From Gonium pectorale (Eukaryota; Chlorophyta; Chlorophyceae; Chlamydomonadales; Volvocaceae), in assembly GCA_001584585.1 (NCBI GenBank), contig LSYV01000010.1, positions 524,015 to 566,822 on the forward strand: a DNA stretch of 42,808 bases, read 5' to 3'. Of this stretch, positions 21,101 through 32,900 are shown one piece after another. Below the pieces are notes generated by a model. The model made no database searches. It was not told where the DNA came from and saw only the letters and a program-made list of their open reading frames with translations. Numbering within the stretch: the stretch's first letter is position 1; each line of letters starts with the position of its first letter. A program made the position numbers and the translations under genes.

Positions 21101-23586
21101 TGGAGCAGCGCGTTACGAAGAAGCGAAGCGGGGTTGGACAGCGGCCTGGCTGTATGGCGGATTGGGACGGGACGACGCAAATGGGGCAGCATGGCTGGGC
21201 TCGGAGCGGAGCGGCGAGCCTGCTCATCCGGGGGCCGGGGCACGATTGTGGGAAGGGCGCGAGACGTGAACGCCGCGGGAGCGGGTGAGACCAAGCTTGT
21301 GATCCACGCAAACCTCCCGGGACAAGAGAAGGGAGCGGTGGGGAATGATTGGTGAACCGAGGGCAAGGGACAAGGTGTCCCGAGGGAACTCTTAACCTGG
21401 TTTTGAAGGAAGCAAAATGACAGACGTGGACATCCCGCAGTCCGGAGGGGAGGACAGTAGAACCACCCAGCGTGCGCCGAACGGTGCCTCGCCTCACCTC
21501 CCGGCGTCCACATGTCAGCCATAGCCCGGGGTCTTGGTGGTATCCTTCTTGCGTCTCCCCGTTGTCCAACGCCTCGGGCTTCGCTACAGAGAATGCCTTC
21601 CAGTTCTCTGATCTCCGGTCCTCCGCCCGCAGGCCAGTGCCGCTGCCGCGCTGACCAACCTGGTGCTCGACTTCTCCGCCGCCAAGAGCGCGCTGCTGGC
21701 GGCCGGCGGACTGGCCCGGCTGGTGGCGCTGGCGGCCGGGGCGCCCCCCGGCAGCGGCCTGCGCCACCAGGCGGTGTGGGCGCTGGCAAACTTGGCGTAC
21801 CGAGCGGACGCGAGCGTGCGGTCCCAGATACTCCAGGTGCGGCGTCGCAGGAGAACGAATGCTAGAATGAGGCGGAAGCATTGTGACGCTTCGGACGGGT
21901 ACGTGACGAAATGCGCCTCAGGCTGCGACTCGAGAGAATACCCTCTTGATTCCCCGTTCCATCCCCCGCACCCCTAGGCCCTGCCCTGGGCCCGCCTGCG
22001 CGCGCTGCTGCTGGACCCGCGCCCCTCCTGTGGCGAGCAGGCGCTGGCCCTGCTGCGCAACCTGGCCATGGGCGAGCGGGCGCACATCGCGGAGCTGGTG
22101 CGGTGGGCGGCCGCCGCCGGCCAGCCGGGCGCCGACTCAGCCGCCTCCGCCACGGGGGCGGCAGAGGCGGAGGCGTCGTCAGGGCCTGTGGGCGAGGGTG
22201 CAAGGGTCGTCGAGGGCGGCAAGTGCGATATTGGCGCCACCAGCGCCGCCAGCAGCGGCGGAACCGGTGCCGTGGATGGCTCCGGCGCTGGCAGCAGCGG
22301 CGCGGACCTTCTGGATGTGCTCCAGGAGCGAATAGAAGTGGCGCTGGCGGCGATGCCGGAGGGGTCCGGAGCGGCGTGCGGGTGAGTCCATTAGCAGCAC
22401 CATGCTGTTGGGCTTGTCTGCTTGGAGCGCTAGGAGGCAAGCGCGTTGATGGCGCTCTGGCTATCCGCAGCGCTCTCCCCCAAAGCATTTCGCATGTAAT
22501 TCGTTCACAGTCCCGTGCCTTCGTTGGGGCGTAGCCGCCGGGCCCCTCGGGGGCGCTGCGGAGCCGCTGCGGAGTACTGGCAGCGTAAATGCGTGCCTGC
22601 GTGAGCATTGGCATTGTAAACGCGTGTCTGCATGACAGCATGAGCATTGGCAGTGTTAACGCGTGCCAGCAAACTCCTCCCCCTCCCTCCAGCAGGTCGA
22701 CTCCCGCGCCCGCCTCCGGCTCGCCATCCTCCGCCAGCCCCGCCGCGATCCCTAGCCCCCCAGCTCAGCAACAAACGGAGGCGACGGCAGCTTTGACGGC
22801 GCAGGCCGTGCACGCGCTGTACACCATCGGCAACCTGCTGACCGGCAGCGCCGCCGTCAAGGACGCGGTGGCGGCGCGGCGGCCGCTGCTGGCGGCGCTG
22901 ACGCTGGCTATGCGGCCGGCGCGGGCGGACGAGCTGGCGCTGCCGGCGGTGTGGTGCGCCATCAACTTGACGTGGCCGCCGTCGGCAGCGTCGGCGGCAG
23001 ACGCCGCCGCCGGGGCGGCGGCGCCTGGCGGCGGCGGCGGCGAGGGGCGACTTGCGCGGGAGGCGCGGGAACGGGCGCGGGAGCGGGAACTGCGCGCGGA
23101 GCAGGAGGCCGTGGCGACGAGGTGCGGCAGAGGGGGGGCCAACGGGGGCCGCAGGGCGTACGTGCGTGTCCGTATCTGGGTCTCGATACGGTTAGATGTA
23201 ATGAGCTTTGGACAGGCGGGGCTGTGCGGCAGCCCAGGCCCGTGTGGTACTGTGCGTGGTCCGCAGCCTGCGGGATGGTCCGCTGCGGCGGAGCTGCCAT
23301 ACCCGTCCTCGGCCCCGGCCCTACATAGCCACATGTTCTCGTTGCCTCGTTGTAACCCTCTCGCACGCTCTCACACCTTCGTATTGCCACGCCATCCGTT
23401 CCCCTCCCCAGGTGCCGTGCGCTGCTGGCGGTTGGCGGTGGTGAGGCGCTGGAGGCCCTGGCGGCTTCGCACCCGTGCCGCGACGTGCAGGAGCGCGCGC
23501 GGACGGCCCTGGAGCAGCTGCGGAGAGGGGCTGGCGAGGCGGCGGTGGGGGCGGCCACGGCGGAGGCGCAGGCCATGGCACTTTAG
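18186..23586 (+). CDS. ARMC8: ARMC8/Gid5-type armadillo-repeat subunit of the GID/CTLH E3 ligase
   Basis: Armadillo scaffold of the GID/CTLH ubiquitin ligase, which recruits substrate receptors. Exons: 18186-18581, 18887-19279, 19538-19615, 19795-19983, 20232-20579, 20860-21066, 21633-21836, 21978-22381, 22693-23121, 23412-23586. All are in phase, giving 940 residues. The N-terminal block matches ARMC8, with KALKAIKNQIIGSKAKK, AVVLGSLTFGTEAGL and LHSEDGAVVEAGLRAVK. Armadillo helices recur in each exon, for example ALTNLVLDFSAAKSALL, HQAVWALANLAYRAD, ALALLRNLAMGERAHI and HALYTIGNLLTGSAAVKDAV. It is longer than animal ARMC8 (~670) because of Ala/Gly-rich linkers in exons 2, 5, 8 and 9. The first seven introns are all phase 0. 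Exon 9 has a tandem acceptor (22693 or 22696). An upstream in-frame ATG at 18102 and one at 18225 are alternative starts. No TGTAA was found nearby downstream. Confidence 0.85.
22591..22667. repeat. Imperfect direct repeat in ARMC8 intron 8
   Basis: Two diverged copies of a unit built on gcgtg(c/t)ctgc, then gagcattggca and ending (g/t)taac, followed by the start of a third. Entirely intronic (22382-22692). Confidence 0.7.
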
Positions 23587-26500
23587 GGTTCAGCTTCCCA
23601 AGGCCATTCCACTTGAGGAGTCAATCTGCCTTCGCCGAAAAGCTGGCCAGTTGCTATTGTCTCGTGCTTAAGTATTGTGACGGGAGCTTTTTCCAGGAGC
23701 GGCGTCAGGTCCCTGAGGGTGAGGCTGTGCAATGCAGTGCAGGGGCGGGCAGCTGGCGGGAAAGAGGGCACCGGGGATCGCGGGGGCGCAGGGCTGCCCG
23801 GGATGCGGAGGACTGGGGGCGGCTTGCCCGCGGAGTAGTTCGGGTAAAGCGGCCAGTTGTACGGGGTGCGTGTGTGAAGGCAGCTTCGGAAGGAAGTACG
23901 TGCTGGCGTAGGTAGCGAGAGCAGGAGCCTGAGGGGAAGGCTGAAGTGTCCGCGGGCAGGCGGGCAGCTGTGCAAACGGGATGGATGTGGGATAGGGGTG
24001 GCTTTGCGGTGTGCGTGTGCCGACGGGTTCTTAGCGTCTGATAGTGATCGGGCTTGCAGTGCGGGTGCTTGCAGGGATCACTCGGCGCGTCGCGTCGCGT
24101 GGTTGAGACGCGGTGTTCAACACACACTACCGTAACTCGCTCGTAGAGTCTACGGGGCGGAGCGTTACGACTCACGAGCGGCCCAACCCATTGGCAGCGT
24201 TTCTGTACATGTTTCTTTCTTTCTTTCGTGGCATTTGTGATCTGCGGCACGGAACGGCCACACGTCCGTGTAGGCACAGTGCATGTCGGTACTACGTCAG
24301 ACGGGGCTCATGCGACAGTCCTGGAGGCACGCGGCCTCGATTGCAACGGCGTGCGACTACGCCCAGTACACCCTGAGGACGGTACCCCGTGCGTTCAGTC
24401 CTGAGCTCGCTGGTGCTTGGTGGTTGCCGTAAAGGAGCGCAGACCAGAAACCTCCGATCCATACCGTATTGCCGATTCCATTCCGGGCCGTACTGCCTTT
24501 CCATCACGAGGACAACCATGTATCAACGCAGGGCCCATGGGCTAGAGGGCGGTGGAACGGTCACAACTATCCTACAAGCAAGGTTCATCAGATCATCACA
24601 TCGAAAGAGAGCATCAAACCTTGCTCGCAAGGGTCATAAGATGTCAACGGCGAAATTAGCCCGTGCGCCCGCTCGAGGTAACATAGTAAAACAGAGACAG
24701 GGAAGGCCACCTGTACAAAGCGTGTCGGAAGCGTGTACAAAGCACGGCCGGCGACGGAGTCGAGCAGACGGGCACAGAAGTAGCAATGTGCTGGTGCAGG
24801 CAAGCGGCTGGCGTGTGTTACGTCATGCGAATGTGCGTGCTTGTGGACAGGCTGCAATCCTGCAAACAGACTAGGCGAGGTAGGCGAGCGAGGCGAGGCA
24901 AACAAAAAAGAGAACCAGAAACGGGGAAGGCAGCCTCTACGGACATACACACCCGAAGGCGTGATGTTTCCAGCAGGGCGCCGAGTACAGGGCGTGCATG
25001 GCGGGCGAGGTATACGAGCAGACCCCCCCGGTGTGTTACCAGAATAGTTACCTGACTATAAGTAGACTAGTAGAGGGTCCGGCGAGCGGTCGACGAAGGG
25101 GCCAGTCCATCGGCGGCCAGCGGTTACCATTCGCGGGTCGCCCAGCCCGCACCCCCGAACAGCCGATCGGCGTAATACAGACCTGGAATGGACGACAGGA
25201 ACACGGAGCAAACAGTCGAGCAGTCGAGCAGTCTGGCATTCTAGCCGGCAGCCTATCTAACAACGGCTGGCGTGTGGAGCTGGAGTGCTGCAGGGCGTAC
25301 GGCGCAGGCATGCTGCTAGGCGATGCGGCACCGGGACATATGAGCACGGGATGCGGGCGGCAGTTAACGGTTGCTGGGGAGGGCCCGAGACCCACACGGC
25401 GGCCGCAGTCAGCAAGCGGCCTCGCTTACAATCACAACGCACGCCAAAGCCTGCATCTTAAGATGCTGCTCCCTCTTTTCCCGGAATGGAACTGGAAACG
25501 GTGCGCTAACTTGAGTGGCGTTACATACAAAGGACCCTGGAGTAGCACATTAGTCAGGCCGCCGTACGTGCTGATGAAAGGAGGACAATACCGATGCGGA
25601 TACCGTCAACGGACGCGTCACAGGATACGTGCATGTGCCAACGACATCAAGTTCACAACAAGCTTGATGGCCGTACACGGCTGCGTGTGGGTAGAGGTAT
25701 GTGGCTGATGGCCGTACATGGCCGATCTGGGCGCCTCATGGCCGTACCTCACCTTTACCCTACTCGCAGCAGGAGCGCCCGCCTCTCCTTACATGTTCAC
25801 GCCAGCGCCCAGGCTTGATCCCTTCCATCTAGGTTCTGGCAACCTCGTACGGTACATTTATGACACGCGCCAAGCTTCACTTTGCGCCCGTATTTCTCCA
25901 GCTATTGCTACCGGAACATCGCCAGAATACGAATTACAGGTGCTGCCGATGCTCTCGGCGGGTGGCAGCCTGCATTTCCTCACGTGTAAGAAAGTACGAA
26001 GGGAAACAACAAGCAGCGACCACCCACGCCCTTACCAGGCGGCGTTGCATTATTGTAGGTTTTGCATGGACAAAGGCAGGTGCAGGTTTCCTTTTCTTCA
26101 CAAAGGCACCCGGAGACGCATCCCAGATAGGGACGAATGCAGGCGGCATGGGGTGTACGGAACACGGAACACACACATTACCACGAGCAGGAGTACTTTG
26201 GGGCTGGCACCGCCCCCACCCTATCAGGCGCCGGCACAGCTAACGTGAACGTGCCCGTGTCTCGCCCCCTCCCGAATTGAACGGCCGAGGGGGCCCCAGG
26301 TAACTCACCGCCTTTGAGCGTAGCGTCCTACGGCTTGCATGCCATGTTACTTTAATCCACTCCCGACTCTCGGGACAGCTTAGTCATGCTACCCTCTGCT
26401 CTGCTGGATTCTGCTGAGATTTCTCCTGACTGCTTGTTGCATCGGAGAGCGCCCCGCTGAGACCGGCCGCAGTTGCCAAGCATTTGACACCGGCGGAACA

Positions 26501-26939
26501 GGAATAGTTCGAATGCATGCGTTGTCGTCTTGGAATCGTGGCCTGGCGAGATCATGCCGGCTCTTATATATACGCATAGCTCGCTGGGGAAAACGGTTTT
26601 CGTTGTCGTGAGTTGGCACTTTCGTACCTTTGGCGCATATGAAATGCGCTAGCCATGCATACGGAGCTAACACCATTTTGGGACGCGCCAAGAATCTTAG
26701 CGGCCCAACCTAGTTGATCAGCAGGCCGTTAAGGTGAGAAGAACCGTCACCTTGAAACCGCGCCCGCCCGTGACCCCGCTTTCATCATCTTATTTTCTAT
26801 GATATTCCTATCATTTGTTCCGGTCTGCTGCGATGGCTGCCGTGCAACAGCAGCTGCGGTGCTGCCCTCCTCGCTCGCGGAGTCTAAATGCTACAGCTCA
26901 TTCTCTGCTGCAGGTATCGTCTGAGGTCTGATAACTGAT
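23587..26939. other. 3.3-kb intergenic tract without a recognised gene
   Basis: I could not build a gene here. Base composition is more even than in the flanking genes and third-position bias is absent in the long frames, including a 176-codon frame at 25718-26248. Small local repeats occur: gtgtacaaagc twice near 24715-24745, cagtcgag twice near 25215, and atggccgtac three times between 25667 and 25748. The reverse complement of 24920-24950 matches the plus strand near 9630. The end of the tract must hold the promoter of the large gene at 26940; a short upstream open frame starts at 26833. Confidence 0.4.
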
Positions 26940-29900
26940 ATGTCGGCAGTTGAGCCAGCCGGAGGCGGTGGAGGAGGAGATGGGGATCGGCCGTCGGGCA
27001 AGCCTTCGACAGCCGTTTCGCTGGGAGGTGCGTTGCTTTCGCCCCGTCCATGTTATTCAAACCCTTTGGCCTCTTCGCTGGCTCTGTGCGTTGACTGCCA
27101 TCTTCACACCTTACTAACCTTCCTCACTGTCATCTGAACCGCGCAGGGAGCAGGTCGCTGAGCGTGAGGGAGATCATCACGAAGAGTACGTGTTCACGTG
27201 CGGAGAAGAGAAAAGGCTGGCGAAAGCATGGTCTCTGCTGTGTTCTGTTCTGTTCTTGCTCACTACATCTCAGCCCTCCTGCCTCCTGTCCTTGAAGCCA
27301 AGTCTTCGCACACATCCCTGTCGGCCCTGCAGTTGGGGGCAACAGCAGCAAGCGCGACCGCAAGCTCCTCAAGATCCTCGAAGGTGGGTGCACACTGCCG
27401 GCGCCGAGCAAGCGAGCCAGGGCTGGGGCCAGGGGACTGGGCACTCGATAAATCGAGTCTTTGGGAAGCCCAGACACGCAATTCGCACGGCTGCCCGGTT
27501 GCATTCCTACCCTTTCACCCTTCCACTTGGCCAGGCTGACAGCTAATTTCGTTGGCGTGTCAACTACCTGCTTTCCCTTGGCATACACGTGACGCCATAT
27601 ATTTATCCTTCTTGCACGCACACAGAGCTGGACCGTGATGGAAGCGGCCACATTGACATAGCGGAGCTTGTCAGCCTCCTGGAAGATGTTGCACGCGGCC
27701 GCAAGGAGCGCAAGTACATGTGCTGGGCCATGTTTGCGATGTTCGTGTTCGGTTGCATCCTCGTGGGCTCCATCATCGGACTCACGTAAGTTAACGGCGG
27801 TGCGCACTGTGCGCATCCTTTGCTGGGACAGCTACGGATACCCTTTGCTGGGACATGCAGATACCCTTTGCTGGGACATGCAGATACCGGGATGTACGTC
27901 GTCACTTTGTACGTTAGTTGGGATGTGGGGCGGTCCTCAAGTTCGCCCTTCCTCGCTCCACTGCCCTGCGGCTATGTCGCCTCGCCACTCCTGCCCCTCC
28001 CGCAGGTACGCCACGATGTACTCGCTCAAGGACTCGGAGGTGAGCGGGGTGGATGGCAGTGGAGAGAGCATATCGTGCTGGCGCGCAAGCGAGGCATCAC
28101 TGCCTAACGCGCCCGCATCGTATCGCGCGCGTCTGCCTATCATAATTCATTCCGCACCATCTCAGCTCATCGCCATCTTCTGTCGACCACGCCCTTGCTA
28201 CTAATGCTTAGGTGTTCGTTACCTTCCACCTCGCATACAGGTCAAGGGCGGCGTCATGTACGTCAAGAACTCTGATGGTACTGCTAACGAGATCGTGCGC
28301 ACAGGATCCGCCGAGTTCGGTGTTGAGAACGGCGCCATGGTTCACCGCCTTGCAAGCGACGGCGGCCCCAACACCACCGCCCCTGTGCTTCAGACCGCAG
28401 CGTAAGAACGGGTCGTGTTGAGGGATGTTTAGCCGGCGGGACGGCGCGCGCGAGCGGGTTGCTTGCTTGATCAGCAAATCCTATAGACCCACCAGCTGCG
28501 TGTTTACCTGAATCCAAAGTGTATCTTACGTTGCGCAGTGTTAGCCCAGGCTCCACGCCGCAGCTTGTTTCCTTTCCGCCTCTTCTCCCCTCCCCGCAGC
28601 TTCATGGGCACTCCGCAGTCGCTCAACAGCCAGATCGACATCGCGGCCCTGCTCGAGCTCAAGTACCTCCTGGTGGGTTGGTAACGTGGTACCCCTTGAC
28701 ACCATTGCCATCCTTGAGAGGTCCCCCGAACCTCAAGCTTGCCGGGCGTATGGTAATGGCCCAGTGGCTGGCTCCCCTTACGAGCACTCCGCCCTGAGCC
28801 CTGCTTAATCCTGCTTGCCGCCTTCCATACCCCCCTCCCCCCCTCCCGCCCTCCCTCCCTCCCGCTTGCAGATCAACGGCACGGGCCAGGCTCAGCTGGG
28901 TCTCGTGGTGCACGGCGTGGCGCGCGTCCCCTTGGACGGCAGCATCCACGGCACCGTGCTGCACATCGTCACGGCCGCCGGCACCATCACGCTCGACGGC
29001 ACCGTCATCACCTTCTCTTCAGCCATCGCCAACATCTTTGCTGATGCGGGCTTCCGTGTCTCCAGCACTCGCCGCGCCCTCCTGGGTGGGTGCCGTACAC
29101 CTGGGCGGGTGCTCGATCGGCTCTGGTGCGCTCTTTGGTTTAGCTATTTGCGTTCGAGAGACATGGGAAAGCGGGGCAGTTGACGAGATGAAGCGTAGAC
29201 GATGCTCACAGTTGCATCCCTAGCTAGTACTCCTTGCTTGATGCTTGATGTTCCCAGCAAAGATCCCGTCGTACGCCTTGTGCACGCAGGCGCATACAGC
29301 GTGCTAGGCTTCTTCAACACAATCGCAAACCTCTCCGCTTCCGGCAAGCCCGCCAGCCAGCCCGAGCCCAAACTGCCTTCGGACAACTTCGTCATGCAGA
29401 TCAAGGTGGGGCAGCGTGTATGTGGTCAAGATAGGCTTTCCTTACCGAGCGCTGCGAACATTCAATAGTAATGGCTAATTCGTTCCCCAGTCCAACCAAC
29501 GCCTGACACTCTGTATGTATGCCCGCAGGTCTACGAGCCGTGCGTCATCCCTGCCAATCCCGGCGTGGATCGGTGCGTGTACGTGCCGCCCCAGGCACCC
29601 GCGAGCTCGGGCCTCTCGTCTCCCTCGCCTTCGCCGCCCGATCTGCCGCCCAACGCCACCGACACGGGCAACAGCACCACCAACAACAGCACCCGCCGGG
29701 CCCTTGTTTCGTCGTCGTCGTCCGCCGCTGAGGGCAAGGCCCGCCGCAGGCTCCGCCACCGTTGGGTCGCCACCGCCCCGCACCTGCAGAGCCGCCGCCA
29801 CAACAGCAGGTGGGCAGGCCGCGGCGGTTGAAGGCACGATTGTCCTCTTTTCAGCATCCTAACACCTGCATCACCTGTCTGCTGGCATAACCGCCCGGCG

Positions 29901-32900
29901 TGGCGTTACGTTGGCGCACTCGGGTGTTATGGGGTGGCTTTTCCTCAAGATCACCTCTGCCGTGCCCCTCCGTATCCTCCTTCCTTGCTTGCCAGAATCC
30001 TGCCCCAATCGGACGCTGCGGACCTTGCCGGCGTGGAGCTATTCAATGGCGTCCGCTACATGACTCAGTGAGCTGCATTGTTTTGTGTGGCCTCCGTACT
30101 GCCTGTTCCATACGTGTGGGACTCTTTGGGGGCTTGGAAGTATCAGGCCTGCCTCGCGTTTGCTGGGGCAGAGGACGGGGCTCGCTACGGGTCCACCGTC
30201 CTTATCCTAAAACACAACCTAGCATCTTTGTTTTACCCCCTTGCCCCGACCTGTCCTTGACGCCTTACGCATCCCTGTCTCTGCACCTGTTTGCAGCAAC
30301 GAGACGACATACTCGTACGGCGGCTCTGTCCGTGTCATGTACGATTTCGCGCTCTACCCACTTTGGCGCAAGATCGACGTCATGGTCGGCAGTCAAGTGC
30401 AGTCCTGGCAGGAGAACGTGAGTGCCGCCGAGAAAGGTTGCGGTGGGATTGGGAGCGGACGCTGGGGCGTTCACCAGCTACACCAGTCACACCATTTTGT
30501 AGTCACGAGGGTGCTCTGCGGATGCTTTGCAAAGTGGCCTTCAACCTTCCGCCTAGTTACCATTCCCTTCCGTCGCCCTGGCCCCACAGGTATGGCCGGC
30601 AGGCAGCTCAAACCCTATCGCACCAATCTTCTGCCTGAACTACTCGAGCTCGGAGACGGGGGCAGCCGGCGTCAAGAAGGAGAGCGTCCTCAACTTCACC
30701 TACACTGGAGTCGACTCCCTCGGGGACAGGTGAGTCCATACCTTTCATTCCACGCCGAACACCATCATGGTACTTTTCGTGCTCTCTCTTACGGAATATC
30801 CTGGGGCGGGACTGCCCAGCGTATTCAGTGTTCAGTTTTGCGCAGCCACAGCGCCTTCCGCACGGGCCTCCCCTGACATCCTCGCCTGTCGGACTTGGAG
30901 AGTGCAGCATGCACCCTTTCAAGCCTCGACTGACCTATTTCCCGGGTGTCGCGGACAGGCTCGCGCGCCATTTTGAGTTGTTTGTTTTGGAGCCCTCCAC
31001 AACCAACGTCAACAAGACCGAGGCCATGCGGATCGTGAGTGGTGACCGGGTCTTGCAAGGCAGAGCAGGCTCCGCCCCCACATGTTTCGTTCTAGAGTGA
31101 CCGTATCCCCTCTTGTGCAGGACTACTGGGACAGCATGGACACGTATACCCCGCTGCGGTTCCAGTTTACCCACGTGGACGTCGGTGAGTGATGTCGCTT
31201 GGGGCTTCACATGCTGGGTATGGACGGGTCTGGAGGCCCTGCTTGCCTCTTCCTCCCCCTGTCCTAAGCCTCCAACCCTCGTGCGCTCGCTCGCACAGGC
31301 ACGGTAATCATCGACGTGACCGAGTTCCGTCCCATCGACAGCTCTTCGCCCGAGGCGGCGCCCGCCATGTTCGTGGCGCCGCTGCAGGCCAACGCCAACG
31401 CCTCGTGCCCCAACGACCCCAGCCTGCCCCGCCTATCTTCGCCCTTCATGGCGCGCGGGGCCGTCGAGTCGGCTGACCCTCCCGCCGGTGCGTGGCCCGA
31501 GCCTGCGTGCAGCTTCGCCTGCCTGCGCGATGTGTGCACCAAGCAACTGGTGGCGTAAACCTGCTGTGCAGGTGCCGACCCTGCCACCAGCCGCCGTCTG
31601 ATCGACCAGTCGGTAGCGCTGGCGCACGTGTGGGAGAATCTGAACCACGTCAACGGCACGGGAGACTGGCCGCAGTGGGCGCTGGACATGTACGGCGGCG
31701 TGCACCCCGCCAGGCGAATGGAGACTGCGGCCCGCCGGGTAAGCACCATTGTAACAACTTGTCGCAGAGCGTAAGCCGCCCGACCGCCGTTATCAGCCTT
31801 TCATGCGTCTCGCAGTTGTACATGTACCGCAATCGGGTTGTGCTCGATTCATCTCGACTTGAGTTTGCAGTCGCAAACGCATTTGCCCCACCAGCTGCCC
31901 AATTCGAAACCCGTCTGATCCGTCCGCGGCCCTCGCTTCGTTCCTTCCTGCCGCATGTGCAACGTAGGTGCTCGGCGAGTGCGGCACGAAGGTGACAACA
32001 GGCATTCAGGTTCCGCCCTGCGGCCTTGAGTACTGGGTGTATTCGTAAGTGCGGAGTGCGGGCTGCGGAAAATGGGGTGCGGAGTATGGGGCGCGGAGTA
32101 TGGGGTGCAGATTGGGGAGTGCGGAGTGAGGTTGGCTGCGGAGTGTGGCGCATTCAGGTTCCACCCTGCACCCGCGAGTACTGGTGTATTCGTGAGTACA
32201 CACACCCGTGCATGCATTTACAGAGTGTCTGGGAGCTGGACCCGCGCCCGGAACTACTAGAGCGCCCCTTCTGGGCCCCATACACCGCCTTCTGTATGTG
32301 ATACCCTCCGAGGAGCGGCGCGGCCGATTCCATTTGAGGTTGTGCTCATCAAACGGCGAGCAGCAGCATGTGCTGTGTGTATCGGACCGCCACTCACTAG
32401 CGCTCACGAATGCCTTGCCTCCACTTCCTCCGCAGGGTTGGCTCCTTCGGAATCAACGTTGGCTGCGGAGGCAACGGTGCGTGCTTCATTGCCGCTGCCG
32501 CTCTGCTTGCTCGCGCCTTGCCGAGGCGTACGTCCGAGCCATGTAACCATGCACGTTTCTGGATGATAGGCCAACGCCGCGCCCGTTTGACCCTCTTGAT
32601 GCGCAGTTGGCCCCGTCGAGGTGACTGGCTCCCTGGAGCTCGACGCATGTGAGTGGTGGTGGGTGGAAAGCGGTCCGATCCAACAGCAAGTCAAGTGTCT
32701 AAGGGTTTGTGCAGCGGCGACGGGTACGGTAGTGCCGATCCCCACCGGTCCAGTCTCCGGTTTGTGACGTAACAGGTTACAGGTTACACGCCCGTCAAAG
32801 CCGGGGGGGCCATGGACGTAACACATGTCTGACTCCTCCTTCTTCCGAGCCAACCTTTGACCGGTCGTACTGTTTCATGCCTCATTTATGCCACGTACCC

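Noticed and set aside
20199..21881. 560-codon open frame on the minus strand
   Set aside because: It lies antisense to ARMC8 exons 5-7 and their introns. GC-rich exons create long antisense frames; the peptide is Pro/Arg-rich without domain features.
25718..26248. 176-codon open frame in the intergenic tract
   Set aside because: No codon bias, no splice structure, no recognisable domain; such frames are expected by chance in GC-rich DNA.
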